64,000 nt of DNA, taken from Lepidodermella squamata. Its lineage: Eukaryota > Gastrotricha. The translations under genes and the position numbers were made by a program. Location: positions 1,798,001-1,862,000 of the forward strand of contig JBLDXI010000021.1 of NCBI GenBank assembly GCA_047495785.1, given 5' to 3'. The notes beneath the pieces are model-generated. The model was not told the DNA's origin and made no database searches. It was given only the letters and a program-made list of their open reading frames with translations. Positions 11,089-22,539 of the stretch are shown in pieces; the first letter of the stretch is position 1, and the number at the start of each line of letters is the position of its first letter.

Positions 11089-11200
11089 ATAGAGCCCTAG
11101 AGGAGGCTAGTTTCGAGGAAAAATCACATAATAAGCCTCGGCTACGCCTCGTCTTATTATGTGAGTTTTTCCTCGAAACTAGCCTCCTCTAGGGCTCTAT
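11089..11200. repeat. 112-bp foldback palindrome
   Basis: Arms of about 48 bp starting ATAGAGCCCTAGAGGAGGCT, nearly perfect inverted copies, separated by a short loop (CTCGGCTACGCCTCG-like). No convincing direct repeats flank it. It could extrude as a cruciform or be a MITE. Confidence 0.8.
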
Positions 11201-11291
11201 CTATACATAACAATCCATTACAAATGACGAGACTCCCGTACTAAGTGGGGTTAGTGCTGATGAAAACCCGCAGCTACGTTCAATGCGGTTG

Positions 11292-12081
11292 CCAAGTTCA
11301 ATTCGGTGACTTTAATATTGTGCACAAAGCTTCATAATAACTCGCAGGAACCGAACTTGCATGACTTCTACAGTCCGCTTATACCATAGCGTTGCACTGA
11401 CTTTCGACCACCCTCCCATCTCGGTACATATCAAACATCGCATCGGTTGAGGCATGGGTTGAGGGAGACCTTGAGCACGACCTTGAGGGAGGGTACTGAC
11501 AAGCCGGGCGCCGCGAACGACTCAACGACATTACCATAAAGTCAGCGTAGTTGCTAGTCCGACAAGCATCCAAGAGGACTGTACTGGATGCACAACCCTT
11601 CTGCTGAACGCCCCTAACGGGCTTGACTGAGGATGACGACAAACGATTTAGATGTTGGTTCCTCTGAGCATTCCGACCATTAGAGGAATATGGCCACCCA
11701 AGTCTACGCCCTTAAGCGGTGGCTGCGGGCGTATCCGTGTCAGAAGCTCGAAATCGAAAGTCGCACCACATCAGCTAGTCAAAACCTTAAGCTAAAAGCA
11801 TCCAAGAGCGAAACCAGTGAGTCTGTCGGTTGATCGCACGATTGTGCGCACATCTAAGGCCTCTCCCTCAAGGTCATGCGATAACATGCGATAAATAGCA
11901 CTATTTGTACTATTACACTATATAAATTACACTTATGGTTTTTTATTTTTTTTGGATTTATATTTTATATTTTGGATTTGTACTTTTTGTTACTTAGTTA
12001 CGGCTACTAACTTACGCTACCGGGGCCAGTGGAGTAGTGACATTTTCTTCGCGGCGCGATTGCAGACGAGCTCAATTTGAA
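11292..12081. other. intergenic, upstream of ZSWIM2-like gene
   Basis: No gene recognised. Contains inverted copies of a GACCTTGAGGGAG-type block (about 11467-11500 and 11865-11877) and an AT-rich stretch at 11890-12000 likely to be close to the promoter of the next gene. Confidence 0.35.
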
Positions 12082-13623
12082 ATGAGGAAAGCTACATGGC
12101 GATCAGAATGTTCTGATAGATGTTCTTCGGCTCAAGATGCAGCTCTCTCATCATCAATTTTTATTCTGACTGAGTTCGGCCCGACTTGTTTTGGCGTCAG
12201 GGAAGATGGCAATCGAGCTAATCTGCAAGTTAGAATCGGAGATTCACATACCTGCACTTGTACCGACTTTCGGAAAACTTCTTCCGAATTATGCAAACAT
12301 ATATGCTGGGTATTGCTGAAAAAGTTTCGAGTACCTCGCGAAGATCCTTGTAAGTTTATTATTCCTCTAGTTTCGATAAATAGGTACTAATATAGGCTTC
12401 GTCTTCAATAGTGAGCTGGCAACTTGGACTTGTTGAGAGTGAAATTGATAGCCTGCTGAGAGGATATCAAAATCGTACCAAGAGACAGCTTCCGTCACTT
12501 CCCATCCCCAAGCCGCAACATGATTCTGCTGATGATGGCAGTTTGGCTCAGCGGAAGCTAGAAAAAGAGGATATTTGTCCTGTTTGCCAAGATGACTTTT
12601 TCACAAAAGTTCGGAAACCAGTAACTTATTGCAGGTTGGATTTGTTGTCTAATGCTCTTAGTTTTAATGATTATGCGCCTTTCTCTCAGATTTGGCTGTG
12701 GTAACAGCGTTCATTTTCATTGCATGAAGTTATGGGCTGAGCACCAGCAAGGTGACAGCTCTTCGGGACTTCGTAAACCTAACAAGGATGGAATTATTTC
12801 TTGTCCTGTTTGCCGAGGAAAGTTCTGTTCGGCTGCTGCATTGAGGCTCGAATTGCTGGCAGTCAGAGAGTACATGAATAGTCGGAATAGCGCGAGCGCT
12901 AAAGCTCAGCCTGTATTCTCTGGCAATAGCACCGTCTTTCCGTTCTTGTCCGTTCAGTCCATTTCATCTTCTGGCAACACTGCTGATCATGTGGATCCCC
13001 TTGTAAACAGGGACGCGCAACACCAATCTAGCGTCTTAAAAGTCATAAATATGAGTGATTCATCGAAATTTGCCTCGAATGTAAACTTCTCAGCGGACCT
13101 CGAAGTCAAAGAGGTGCGTATATCGTTCAAGAAACCGAAGCCTGGGTTACAATGCATCATTTGCTTGACATGGCTGAAGAAGGGTTTGATTGTCTGGCAA
13201 CTTCCCTGCCGGCACTTTTTCCACAAGGAGTGCATTCAAAATATATCAGAGTTGGAATGCGCGATTTGTGCTCAGCCATTTGCTTTTCCTCGTCCGGTAG
13301 CAACATCTGCCCCTGCGACACAGTCAGCTCTACATCAAAAGCCGAACGGTTTCCACGGACAAAAACAAAAAGTTAGAGCTTTCCCAGAGAATTCAACTCA
13401 GTCAAGGCAATATTGTGATTTATCAATTGGGCAATTTGTTCAAGAGATTAAACTGCCTGCATCCTTTAAAGGGCAGAGCCGTATTGCCAAATCAAGTTTA
13501 TCGTCCTATTCTGCTGCTAAAGAAGGTCGAAGGGGAACGATCGGGCAATTGGAGCGACATAAAAATGTGACACCATTTACGTTTTGCGTCAATGCTACAC
13601 AAGTAGCTTATGCAAGGCCTTGA
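12082..13623 (+). CDS. ZSWIM2: ZSWIM2-like SWIM + double RING E3 ubiquitin ligase
   Basis: Three exons 12082..12349, 12412..12634 and 12690..13623 join in frame to 474 aa. The start is the first in-frame ATG (MRKATWRS); the frame is open slightly upstream, but without an ATG. Exon 1 carries the segment ALSSSIFILTEFGPTCF and a SWIM zinc finger (HTCTCTDFRK...LCKHICWVLLKKF, about residues 52-82). A RING domain is split by intron 2: ICPVCQDDFF...TYCR / FGCGNSVHFHCMKLW...CPVCRGKF. A second RING follows: LQCIICLTWLKKG...CRHFFHKECI...CAICAQPF. The order SWIM-RING-RING and the N-terminal similarity identify ZSWIM2, a ubiquitin ligase that in mammals is testis-enriched. The ZZ-type finger found between the two RINGs in vertebrate ZSWIM2 is not seen; that interval is Ser-rich. 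AATAAA lies at 13646, 23 bp after the stop. Confidence 0.88.
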
Positions 13624-13645
13624 TTAAATCGTAACCGTATTTTTC

Positions 13646-13651
13646 AATAAA
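13646..13651 (+). terminator. polyadenylation signal of ZSWIM2-like gene
   Basis: AATAAA beginning 23 bp after the ZSWIM2-like stop codon, followed by a T-rich stretch; suitable spacing for a short 3' UTR. Confidence 0.55.
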
Positions 13652-13659
13652 AGCTCAGT

Positions 13660-14687
13660 TTCATTCAGTAATTTTTATTGGCAGGCGTCTTCTGGACATC
13701 AAGATTTAGATTGTGATATTATTACAAAGAATGAGACAGCAATATCGCGTATTGAAGTCCGCATTGCCTTAAGAGACATAATTATACACAAGCACAATCT
13801 CACACCGTATATCAGAAATGCCGGCAACTATCAATATTTGAAGAATGACTTAAAAGAGAACCAACACTGAAACGAAAACAACTCAATAAAATGTATTACG
13901 CATAATATCGAACTCAAACATAAAAAAGCATTCACTTACGAGAACGACAATACGAAATTAAGCTAAGGAGAAGTTTTACGAGGCGCTTTACTGCTGGGCA
14001 GACTTGCCACTTGCGATGAGGATAAAACTTGCTTGCAGCACAGCATGCTTCAAAACTGAGTTCATCGGACAATGCTCAGAAGTCACTAGAATATATCGTT
14101 TAAATCGTAAGTATAGTTTCAGTACCAAGTTTTAATATACGGAAACACAGTACTTGATTCAATTTTTACGAACCATTTCGTACGCATTTTAACGTTCCGT
14201 TTCAATAGGCCAGAACAAGCCAATTAAAAGCCCATACAGGAGGCTCCTTTACGAACTACGAACTACGAGCTGTGTAATGATAACCGGGAATTCAGAAAAG
14301 CGTTGGTTCAATAGACTAAGGCGGCTGTGATTCATCACACTGCTGAAAAATCGCTGCCGCGTACAGCAACTCACGACCCAACACTAAGTTAATTCATAAA
14401 CAAGAGATACCAGTACAACTAAACGGTTTTAAACGTTTCTAACAAGTAAAAGTGCACAAACTGCAATTTATGAGGTTTACGGAGTCATGATTTTTTGAGC
14501 TTTTTACTTGAGACGCCGTCCATTCTCTCGAATTCTAGTAAGAAATTTACATTCAAATGTAAGCAAAAGATGTAGTAATAAAATAGAAGCGGTAATAATA
14601 GCCATTCAGAGAGAAACACTCGGAAGTCAATGATGAAGTACACGTCGACACGTTGAAATAATTTATCCAGTGTACAATCAGCGTTCG
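13660..14687. other. intergenic between convergent ZSWIM2-like and ULK genes
   Basis: Holds the presumed 3' ends of the two convergent genes. No exons, RNA genes or strong repeats were seen. Confidence 0.4.
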
Positions 14688-17600
14688 TTACTTTTGAAGA
14701 AATGCGTATACACATCCGCCACTTTGTTCGAGACTCGCAAGCCGCCGTTTTGCAGCCTCAGCCCACCGAGTCAAATTCCGCTTAGCAGAAGCATCAGATG
14801 TGATCTGGTTGAAAGAACCAAAGTTGAACTGCTTTACGTAAAGACAATATAAAAATTACCTGAACTAGGGCATGGAATAAAATAAGAGCCGCTTGATAGC
14901 GATGGAAAGTCCTTCTTGCAACTAGTTGTTGAGGAGGGCCCCCGGCGGTGGAAGCACTTAGTTCGTCCAGAACTGCGGACTCACACATGCGAAGAGCATG
15001 GGCGTACAACAAGCGGTAGGCTGTTGGTTGAGTATCTGCATCCCCACCTTGCGGAGCAGCGCCTACTCCTTTACCGGCCAATAATCTAGCCTGGTCGAGG
15101 CAAGCGTGGTGATATTGGTTGAGGGTTCGCAGCAGCGATTTGACTGTTGCGGTGGGACACAGCCGGTCGCTTTCCAGTTCTGACTGAGCTAGTTGAAACG
15201 CGGTGGTGAGTACGTGAAGACAATAAAAGTAGAGCACCAGTTGATCTGCTGGTTTACAACAAGCAATATCTGGGTCGATCCAGTCCGGAACCTGCTCACC
15301 ATTTGCATCCATGGTGCCGTCTTCGTCAGGGACAACAGCCCCATGATGATCAGAAGCGACGGAAGATGACGAGCCATTGACAGACATATAGCGTCGCCCA
15401 GTGTGGATGAGTTGCAAAACACATTCGACCAGTGCTTGACAGAAACTGAGCTTTTGGACGTTTTCGTTATGTTCAGTGGACATGACGGTGTCCTCGACCA
15501 ACTCAGGCGCCAACCACGCGACTGGACCTTCCGCCCATGGATCGACAGCTAGCGCTGCCATGCTTTGTCGACGCTGCTGCGATTGCGGCAGGCTGCTACC
15601 GTATGCTGTCATCATCGGTGGCTGAAAATTGGCACTGCCTGGCGAAGAACTCGAGCCAACAGGGGAGGACGTGGCTCCAACACCTTGGTTGCGCCCTGGG
15701 CTACCGCTTGCACCCTGAGTACCAACAAATACAAAATTATGTCCGAGCGAGGCCCCTGTTCCGCTTGGCACAGTGCGGAACGGTGGCGACGGGGCCGGAG
15801 GTGGGCTGGCGGCAAGTTGATAGTTGTAGACGCCAAACATGGTTGGTGAGGGTGGAGGTGGAGATGGGCCAACAACAAGAGGAATCGGCCGAACGTCATG
15901 GCGTTTTGAGCGGCTCGCAGCGACGTAAGGACCAACTTGCTGGTGATGAGACGTTGGACCCCCAACTAGAGGGCCAGGTGCGGTTGAGTGCACAGCAACG
16001 CGCATAGCATTGTTAGCGGTGGGCAAAACGAAAGCTCGAGTTGGCGGCGATGGTAGTGATCCCGCAACATGGCCCTGAAAAGGCGGCGAGGGCGACGGTG
16101 GTGACGTCGCCTGGTTCGCCAGCATTTGTTGCTGGTTACGGTAGCGATAGACAGCCATGTCACGAGCTGCGGTCGAGGATAATAAGGTGTTGCTTGGCGA
16201 TGCAGCCGCTGGGGGCGTTGACACTCTATGGTCCTCGTCTTCGGTTTGCTGCGACGGCGCACCGCTCATTTGATACGAACCTGGTGTAGGAGCACGCGCT
16301 CCGCTTCTAGTTGCTGCCGACGAAGCAACAACCATGCCCTGTCCGCTTCTACCCGGCACACTGCCTGGCATTTGTAGCGACGACGAGGAACCCGAAGACA
16401 TAGGAGAGCCGCTGTCGAGCTGTGGTTTGCTCGAAGATATTGCTCCTTGAATATCACGAGAAGGCGAGATAGGACCGCGAGTTTGTTGGGGCACAACAGC
16501 CTCATTTGGAACACTTTCAGGAACAACCACATAGTCATCCAGCGCTGGGCTCGCAGGACGTTGCATGGGCACTTGTGCTGGGGCGGAAGATGCTTCACTC
16601 ATCTGTCGGCTCGGTTCAAGCGCCAACGGTGCCGGGATCAATAGATCAGGCTGTAATTGTGACCGAATTTCATAATGAAATAAAATCAATGCATTCAAAG
16701 CTTACCGGTTCTGAAGCAGTGACAACTTTTTCAATCGTCACAAGTTTCACAAAAGGATGCGAATAGAAATCTTCAAACTCGATGCGATCCCTCGCATTTC
16801 GCCGAAGCAAACGTAGCAATAGATCTCGCAGCTCTGGCGAAGTTCCGGGTGGAATATTAGGCGCCAAATTAGCGCCAGCCCGCTCGTAGAACTGTTTAAG
16901 TTGTTGCGGGGTTTGCGCCTGGAATGGAGCTCGACCAGTCAGACATTGGTATAGAATCGTTCCGATGGACCACAAATCCGCTTTCGCGCAATACTGAACG
17001 GACATTATTACTTCGGGTGCCATGTACATGGGAGAACCACATAAAGTAGCTGCCATGACTCCATCTTCAAGAAACCTCGCAAAACCGAAGTCAGCTATAA
17101 AAAGAAACCAGCGTATCAAATTGAGGATGCGGTCCGTAATGTTAACAAACCTATTTTGATAGTTATCTGCGATGGGGGAACATTAGTCATTCCGGGCGGA
17201 TAACATAGCAATAAATTCTGAGGTTTAAGATCCCGATGAACGATTCCCTTGGCATTTAATGCTCGAACGGCTGCAGCAATTTGTCGGACAAAAAGGCTAA
17301 TGGTGTCCTCACTCAAAGTTCCTTTGAGCTGAAGGTAGTCGGCTGAAATAATAGACAAAATTGAAAGAAACTCGTTTTAACGCATCAACTTACCAAGATC
17401 GCCTCCATTACAGTAATCCATCTATAAAAAACCATGATTAATAATGACATGAGTCTTATCTTTCATGATTAACTTACAACAAGGTGAACGTGGTTTTGAT
17501 TTTCCTGCGAAGGGAGGAAAAGAGATGTAAGTTCAATGTGGTTTGCATTCAAGGAAATTGATATATTTGACAACATATTCCTCGCATAATGCCTGATAAG

Positions 17601-18080
17601 AGACCCAAATGACCGAAAATTCACACGATCAATAATTGAGCAAAGGGAGCGAAAATATGGCATCACTTTCAACGGATGATTTCGCGCAAATGGTGAAAAT
17701 GAGCTCAGGCGCTATATGAATATAATAACTAGAAAACAAACCTTGCAGTCAAACAAGCGAACGACATTTTCGTGACGCAGATCCGATAATTCCTGAGTAA
17801 TAGATACATTAAATGTCGATTATGGTACACAAACTATAGTTCTCACCTTAAGAATTTTAATCTCTTTCGCTAACAAATTCTGAGATTTATATAGATTCTT
17901 TTTCGTTATACTTTTGATTGCACATGGGGCGCCAGTCTGAAAAATATGAAAATAAGTTTCTAAATTATTTACATATGACGGCCACAATACCTTTCTATGT
18001 CGCCCTTTAAACACAACAGCAAAAGCTCCATGGCCGATTAGATCTTTTAAGCTGAATTCATAATCACCAATCACTTCCAT
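14688..18080 (-). CDS. ULK1: autophagy-initiating Ser/Thr kinase ULK1/2 (ATG1, UNC-51)
   Basis: Nine exons: 17991..18080, 17847..17936, 17742..17792, 17478..17504, 17394..17421, 17151..17342, 16706..17094, 14860..16650 and 14688..14804. They join in frame to 924 aa; two are micro-exons of 27 and 28 bp. The kinase domain (about residues 8-270) shows a glycine loop [11 protein letters not shown], the catalytic lysine in [25 protein letters not shown] and [11 protein letters not shown], closely resembling ULK1. A long Ser/Pro-rich linker carries an LC3-interacting motif candidate, DDYVVVP at about residues 327-333, matching the position and context of the ULK1 LIR. The C-terminal helical EAT/MIT-like region ([56 protein letters not shown]) mediates ATG13 and membrane binding in the family. 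Human ULK1 is 1050 aa. The gene converges on ZSWIM2. Confidence 0.95.
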
Positions 18081-19040
18081 AACCGATAATAATCTAAAGG
18101 AGAAGAGTTATAACAGTCTAGGGGTAAGGAAATTGTCTTGTTCTAAGTCCAATGTAAACTGAGATTAACTGAGTAAACTCATAACGCTTCAACATCAAGC
18201 ACGAAAACATCTCCTCGGTCCGCGAGTAATCGTTAATTTCAGATGACGTATACGAATGATTTCATGATAATTTTTTGGAATTTAAACAAAGCGCATAACG
18301 AATAATGATTAATGGTCGAAGAGCGGGTCAGTATATAACAATTTCGAGTCTTAGACTCTTTACATGTTACTTGACTAGCGATCCGATGCTATCCTTAGTC
18401 CTTAGGTGTTAGTGATTACGTGTTGTTACCAACCTCAATTCAAAGCAATACAACGTAATACGCAGTAAGTTAATAAATGAATCTTCGAAGCTTCGACGCG
18501 ATTAGGCAGAGTCGGGAAGGTCGCCAGAAGATCAATTTTGCTAGATTGAGGTTGTAATTCAACTTGCAAGATCAACTTGCAAGAAAACATATAAGCTGGG
18601 AAGTTCGAAGTTCGGCAAAGTTATTTGGCACGCGAAAAATAGAACAAAACAGAAAACAAACAAGCAAACTCTGAGGACATTCGACATTCGGAGGCGCGAA
18701 CAGTGTACATGTTGCCAAAAAATTGGCTCATAACCAGCGGCTATGAAACGTACAAACCGAGTGCATTCACAATGCCTTTGTTTGACCGCACAGTGAACTC
18801 GTCCAAAAGTTCGAGGCTTAATTTTTCATTCGAAACTATTTCTAACACTAACTTTTCTATTAAAAAATAGTTATTTAAAAAAATTTATCAAAATTTAAAA
18901 CGTTCAATGATGCATTTTAGTCGCATGTATTTCTAATATATTTCGATTTCAACTGTTCCAAGCGCTACTCGCGAGTTACTTCGTTGTACTTGGCGGAAGA
19001 ATCCAGCAGAATATACTTCCACTTATCCAATTTACTTCTT
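18081..19040. other. intergenic, upstream of ULK gene
   Basis: AT-rich; probable ULK promoter at the left side. No further coding exon was recognised before the LINE remnant. Confidence 0.35.
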
Positions 19041-19740
19041 TTTTGTTACATATTGAGGCCTAGTCGATGGAAAACTACATCAAAGTCGCATCCGTATCAA
19101 TAGATTTGTCGAACGCTACACCCGTTGGGCATGCCGTTGGGAGTTGAAGCTTCTTTGGCAAACGCTTGTTTTGACGATCATGCTGTGAAGCTAATGGGAA
19201 GGTTTCTTTCTCAAAGATATCAAATCACAAAATTGAATGGCTCTATTTCGTCCAGCACCGGAATAGCGTATGGTGTCCCACAAGGTAGAGTTATTGGCCC
19301 GCTTTTGTTTACCCATCTACGTGAACGATATCGCCGCGATTGCATTGAACTCAGCGATCATTTCACACGCGGATGAGACGACTATCTACCGTGCCGACCG
19401 CGTCTATCATTTGGACCAAACAGGTTTCAAGCTGATATTAATAAGGTCAGCAAATGACTGGGCAACAACAGCCTGATGGAAGTTTCAGCTTATGATACTC
19501 GGCGAAGAAGACGTAACAGGGCTCAAGATAGTTATCAAGGAAGCGGTGCCTCTACCAGCTGAAAAAAGGAAATTCTCGGATTTGTTCTCGACCGATAGCT
19601 TCTCTTCAAGGAGCAAATTGATGCGATGAGAAATCGAGCACGGCGTGGCCTGTATGCGCTGAAGCTTGCCTCAAAATACTTTTCGGAAATAGCCTATCGC
19701 AGCAGCAAGATGATTAATTCTTTCCTCTACGAACCTGTTA
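19041..19740 (+). pseudogene. decayed LINE reverse-transcriptase fragment
   Basis: Pieces of a CR1/L2-like RT in several frames: KVASVSIDLSNA near 19085, YGVPQGRVIGPLLF near 19270, then, frame-shifted, IYVNDIAAIALNS and HADETTIY (from YADDTTIY), and RRGLYALKLAS near 19640. The order and spacing equal those of the intact element at 5.5-8.9 kb, so this is a 5'-truncated, mutated relative. The catalytic YADD is altered to HADE, and stops break the frame. Confidence 0.85.
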
Positions 19741-19749
19741 AATGAAAAA

Positions 19750-20913
19750 TCCTAAACCTTAAAACACATATCCAAAGAAATTCTAGTTACTCCAGTGTCG
19801 TTATGGCAACTGTAATTTATAAATAACAGCGGGTTTTTGTTGTTTATAACAATAAAATATATATGGTTGAACTACATCAGCGTTGACGGAAGTTCCGAAT
19901 GAAAGCTCTGAGAAACCACTTTCGAGAGAGCATGTGTTCAGTTTTATCAAGGTTGATGTCTTCCAGCTGAAAGTCTAACAGTTTGCTAATACCAATAGAT
20001 TGCTACACCGCGAGGTGTTGAACGTTGAACCCAAGACGTACTGTCTGTAAGCTACCGCTTTTCAAATTCAACTGCATATCACATGAAAATGTGCAAATCA
20101 AGTATACGTTTCTTGTAAATGACCAGATATTATCATGAGGAATTTCATTGCCGCAATGCTAGCCGAAAGCAACCAAAGAAGTTTAACTCGCGACACCGCC
20201 ATTTATTGATGAAATAATACCGACACCTTCACAGCAGTAATTCCGCAACAGAGGTTTGGATCGCAACATGGCGAAAACTACGGGGCGAAATTTTAATATG
20301 GCGTTTTACAGAAATGACGCAATATCACAATCCGTAATTTACTACAAATCATTACTACCGACAGAGGGCATTCAGATCTTCCAACATATCGGCAATAAAC
20401 TAAAACAAGATGCGGAAAAGAGGAAAAAAATGATCACTCAAAAGATTAAATATAACTTTCGCTCAATATAGCGCATCGAAGAAGAAATCACACAAAATTT
20501 CCCTCGCACGACAGGTTCGATCGACACCCACGTTGATAATAACAACTCACCGCGCTCGGGTGCGATTTCATGTATCATGTAAAAAGAAACAAAACATCAC
20601 ACGATGGAAAGTCAACTATCAATTATATTTATGCGTTAAATAGACAGGAAACCAAACAAATTCAGGAGAAAACACGTTTCACGCGATCGAATGGGTATGA
20701 TAGGCTCCTTTACAGTATGTATTTACAATCTGCACCAGAGAGTTTGATTGTTGACTAAGGATCTATGCATGAGAATTGGTCAGTTCGGAACTACAACTAG
20801 GTATCAGGCGCCTCATCTCCGGAAGTAAAGCTAATCGTGGTGCATGATGAGGCATGGCAGTTAAAAACCATGTGTTGAAGAAAAATGTAAATTCCATTGA
20901 GAGAGAAACGATT
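19750..20913. other. intergenic, no gene
   Basis: Short ORFs only (e.g. 20256-20471, Lys-rich) without recognisable domains. Expected to contain the 3' UTR of the SLC7 gene on the minus strand. Confidence 0.35.
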
Positions 20914-22539
20914 TCACGCTCTCTTCTGCTCAGGTACGACAAGGAAGAGTTTTTGGCAGAAAAGAGTGAATCGCGCGATAAGCTTCACAAAGCTACGCGG
21001 CTTGTTTTTCCAAACAACGCCCAGCAAGTACACAGGAATGCCAGTCGTCAAAATGATGAATCCCATGAGGGCCTCTTTGGGCTTATCGTAGACAGGAACG
21101 ATTGTGATGGCCATCGTGAAAATGACGTAAATGATCGGAAATCCGAGCCAAACTTTGAGTGGCCTCGGAAGATTCGGTTGAGTCCATCGCAGCACTATCA
21201 GACCGAAAACGGAGGCACCAACAGCGAACCAAACGATGAAACTTGAATAAAGAATGAGCAAGGAGATATCGCTGGAAAAAATTAGCATCGATGCAGAAAG
21301 ACCGCCAATCAGAACTACGGCGGGAATCGGAGTTTTGCGGCTGTAGGATACCATGTTCAATACAATAGGCATGTGACCTTCGCGAGCGCCAACAAAAAAC
21401 AGGCTTTAAAAATAATACAAATTTAGATACAAATTTAAGTATAGTGGTAAGAACTAACCGGGAGCTAGTGAACAGAATTCCGTTCACAGTGCCGAAACAA
21501 GAGAGAGACACAAAAACAGGCATGAGCCACCACATAACACCATACAGCTGCTCTCCGAACATCAAAGCGACGGCACGGGAGAACTTGATGTCCTCGGGTG
21601 ATACTGTGGTCAAATAAGCGACATTGGTCAACACGTAAATAAGCGTGCAAGTGACCAAGCTGATTCCAATGGCTTTTGTCAAATTTTTCTGAGGCTCCTT
21701 CAACTCTTCAATAACGTAGTTCAAAAAGTTCCAGCCGTTATAGGCAAACAAGCCTTCGTAGATTGCAAGAGAAACTTTTGTAGCACCTGTTTTTTCTATC
21801 CCCTCCCAGGGCGATAGAAAATTCTGGTAGTGACCAAGGCAGAGTTGAACAATGCCAGTAACGATGATGAGCAAAAGAGCGAGAACCTTAGCGTAAGTAA
21901 ATACGTCTTGAATGATGGAAGTGAGTCGAATACTCCAGCAATTGACAAATGTGATAACGAGAATGCAAAACGCTGCCAGCATAACTATGGGCGTTTTCAA
22001 GTCGTCCGTTGAAATATCCTTTTCACACGTAAAAATTGGCCGAATAACGTATTGAGCGAATGTCAATGATACAATGGCAATTAAAGACGGGCGAATAACA
22101 ATAATTTCGACCCACATTCGAAGGAATGCCAGGAAGGGTCCGAAAGCCTCCATAATATAGGCGTAATCAGCCCCGGAACGTGTGATGGTCATACCCAATT
22201 CGGCATAGCAGTAAGCGCCAATCATCGAAATAAAACCACAGAATGCCCAGACTATCAAACTCAAGCCGACACTCTCGGTATTAGTCAGAACTCCACCAGG
22301 GGTGATAAAAATGCCAGATCCTAGATGAAAAAACCGATGAAAAATCAATCAATACTCAACAGCAAGGTGAAATGCGCACCTATAATGCAGCCGATGATGA
22401 CGGTGCATCCATTGATGAGACCAAGCTTCGGCTTCAAAGTCGCAGATTCCTCTGATTCAGCAGCGGCCGCCGCAGCCGCTGCTGCTGCTGCATTTTTGTC
22501 TTTGATCGCAATTTCTGGTACCTCGCCAGAGGATGCCAT
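20914..22539 (-). CDS. LAT-type SLC7 amino-acid transporter
   Basis: Three exons 22380..22539, 21459..22320 and 20914..21403 give 503 aa, the usual length of heteromeric amino-acid transporter light chains. The ATG at 22539 sits in ACCATGG. A short N-terminal cytosolic tail contains an 11-residue alanine run, then TM1 with the unwound motif GCIIGSGIFITPGGV, AYCYAELGMTI in TM3 and about 12 hydrophobic spans. The cysteine in PIFTCEKD is at the position that disulphide-bonds the heavy chain (4F2hc/CD98) in LAT1/LAT2. EGLFAYNGWNFLNYVIEEL and FFVGAREGHMP are LAT signatures. The likely role is Na+-independent exchange of large neutral amino acids at the plasma membrane, with a CD98-type partner. 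Which SLC7 paralogue (SLC7A5-A8 type) cannot be decided. Confidence 0.93.

Larger units (their letters stand above)
9735..11291. repeat. composite inverted-repeat region
   Basis: A degenerate inverted repeat brackets this segment. The left arm (9735-9819) and right arm (about 11209-11291) share, in opposite orientation, a GCGGGTTTTCATCAG core and flanking blocks over about 80 bp. Inside lie two MITEs with 8-bp target duplications, a GC-rich hairpin at about 10485-10550 with CGAGCAAAGCGAGC-type motifs, and a long foldback at 11089-11200. It may be one non-autonomous DNA transposon invaded by others. There is no transposase ORF inside. Confidence 0.55.

Noticed and set aside
15537-16289. Long plus-strand ORFs (82-156 codons)
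   Set aside because: Antisense shadows of the Pro/Ser-rich ULK linker exon.
20854-21246. 130-codon plus ORF
   Set aside because: Antisense to the last SLC7 exon; the transporter frame explains the openness.
21083-22348. 421-codon uninterrupted SLC7 ORF
   Set aside because: Its last part reads through an intron in the wrong frame; splicing at 21459/21403 restores the transporter C-terminus.
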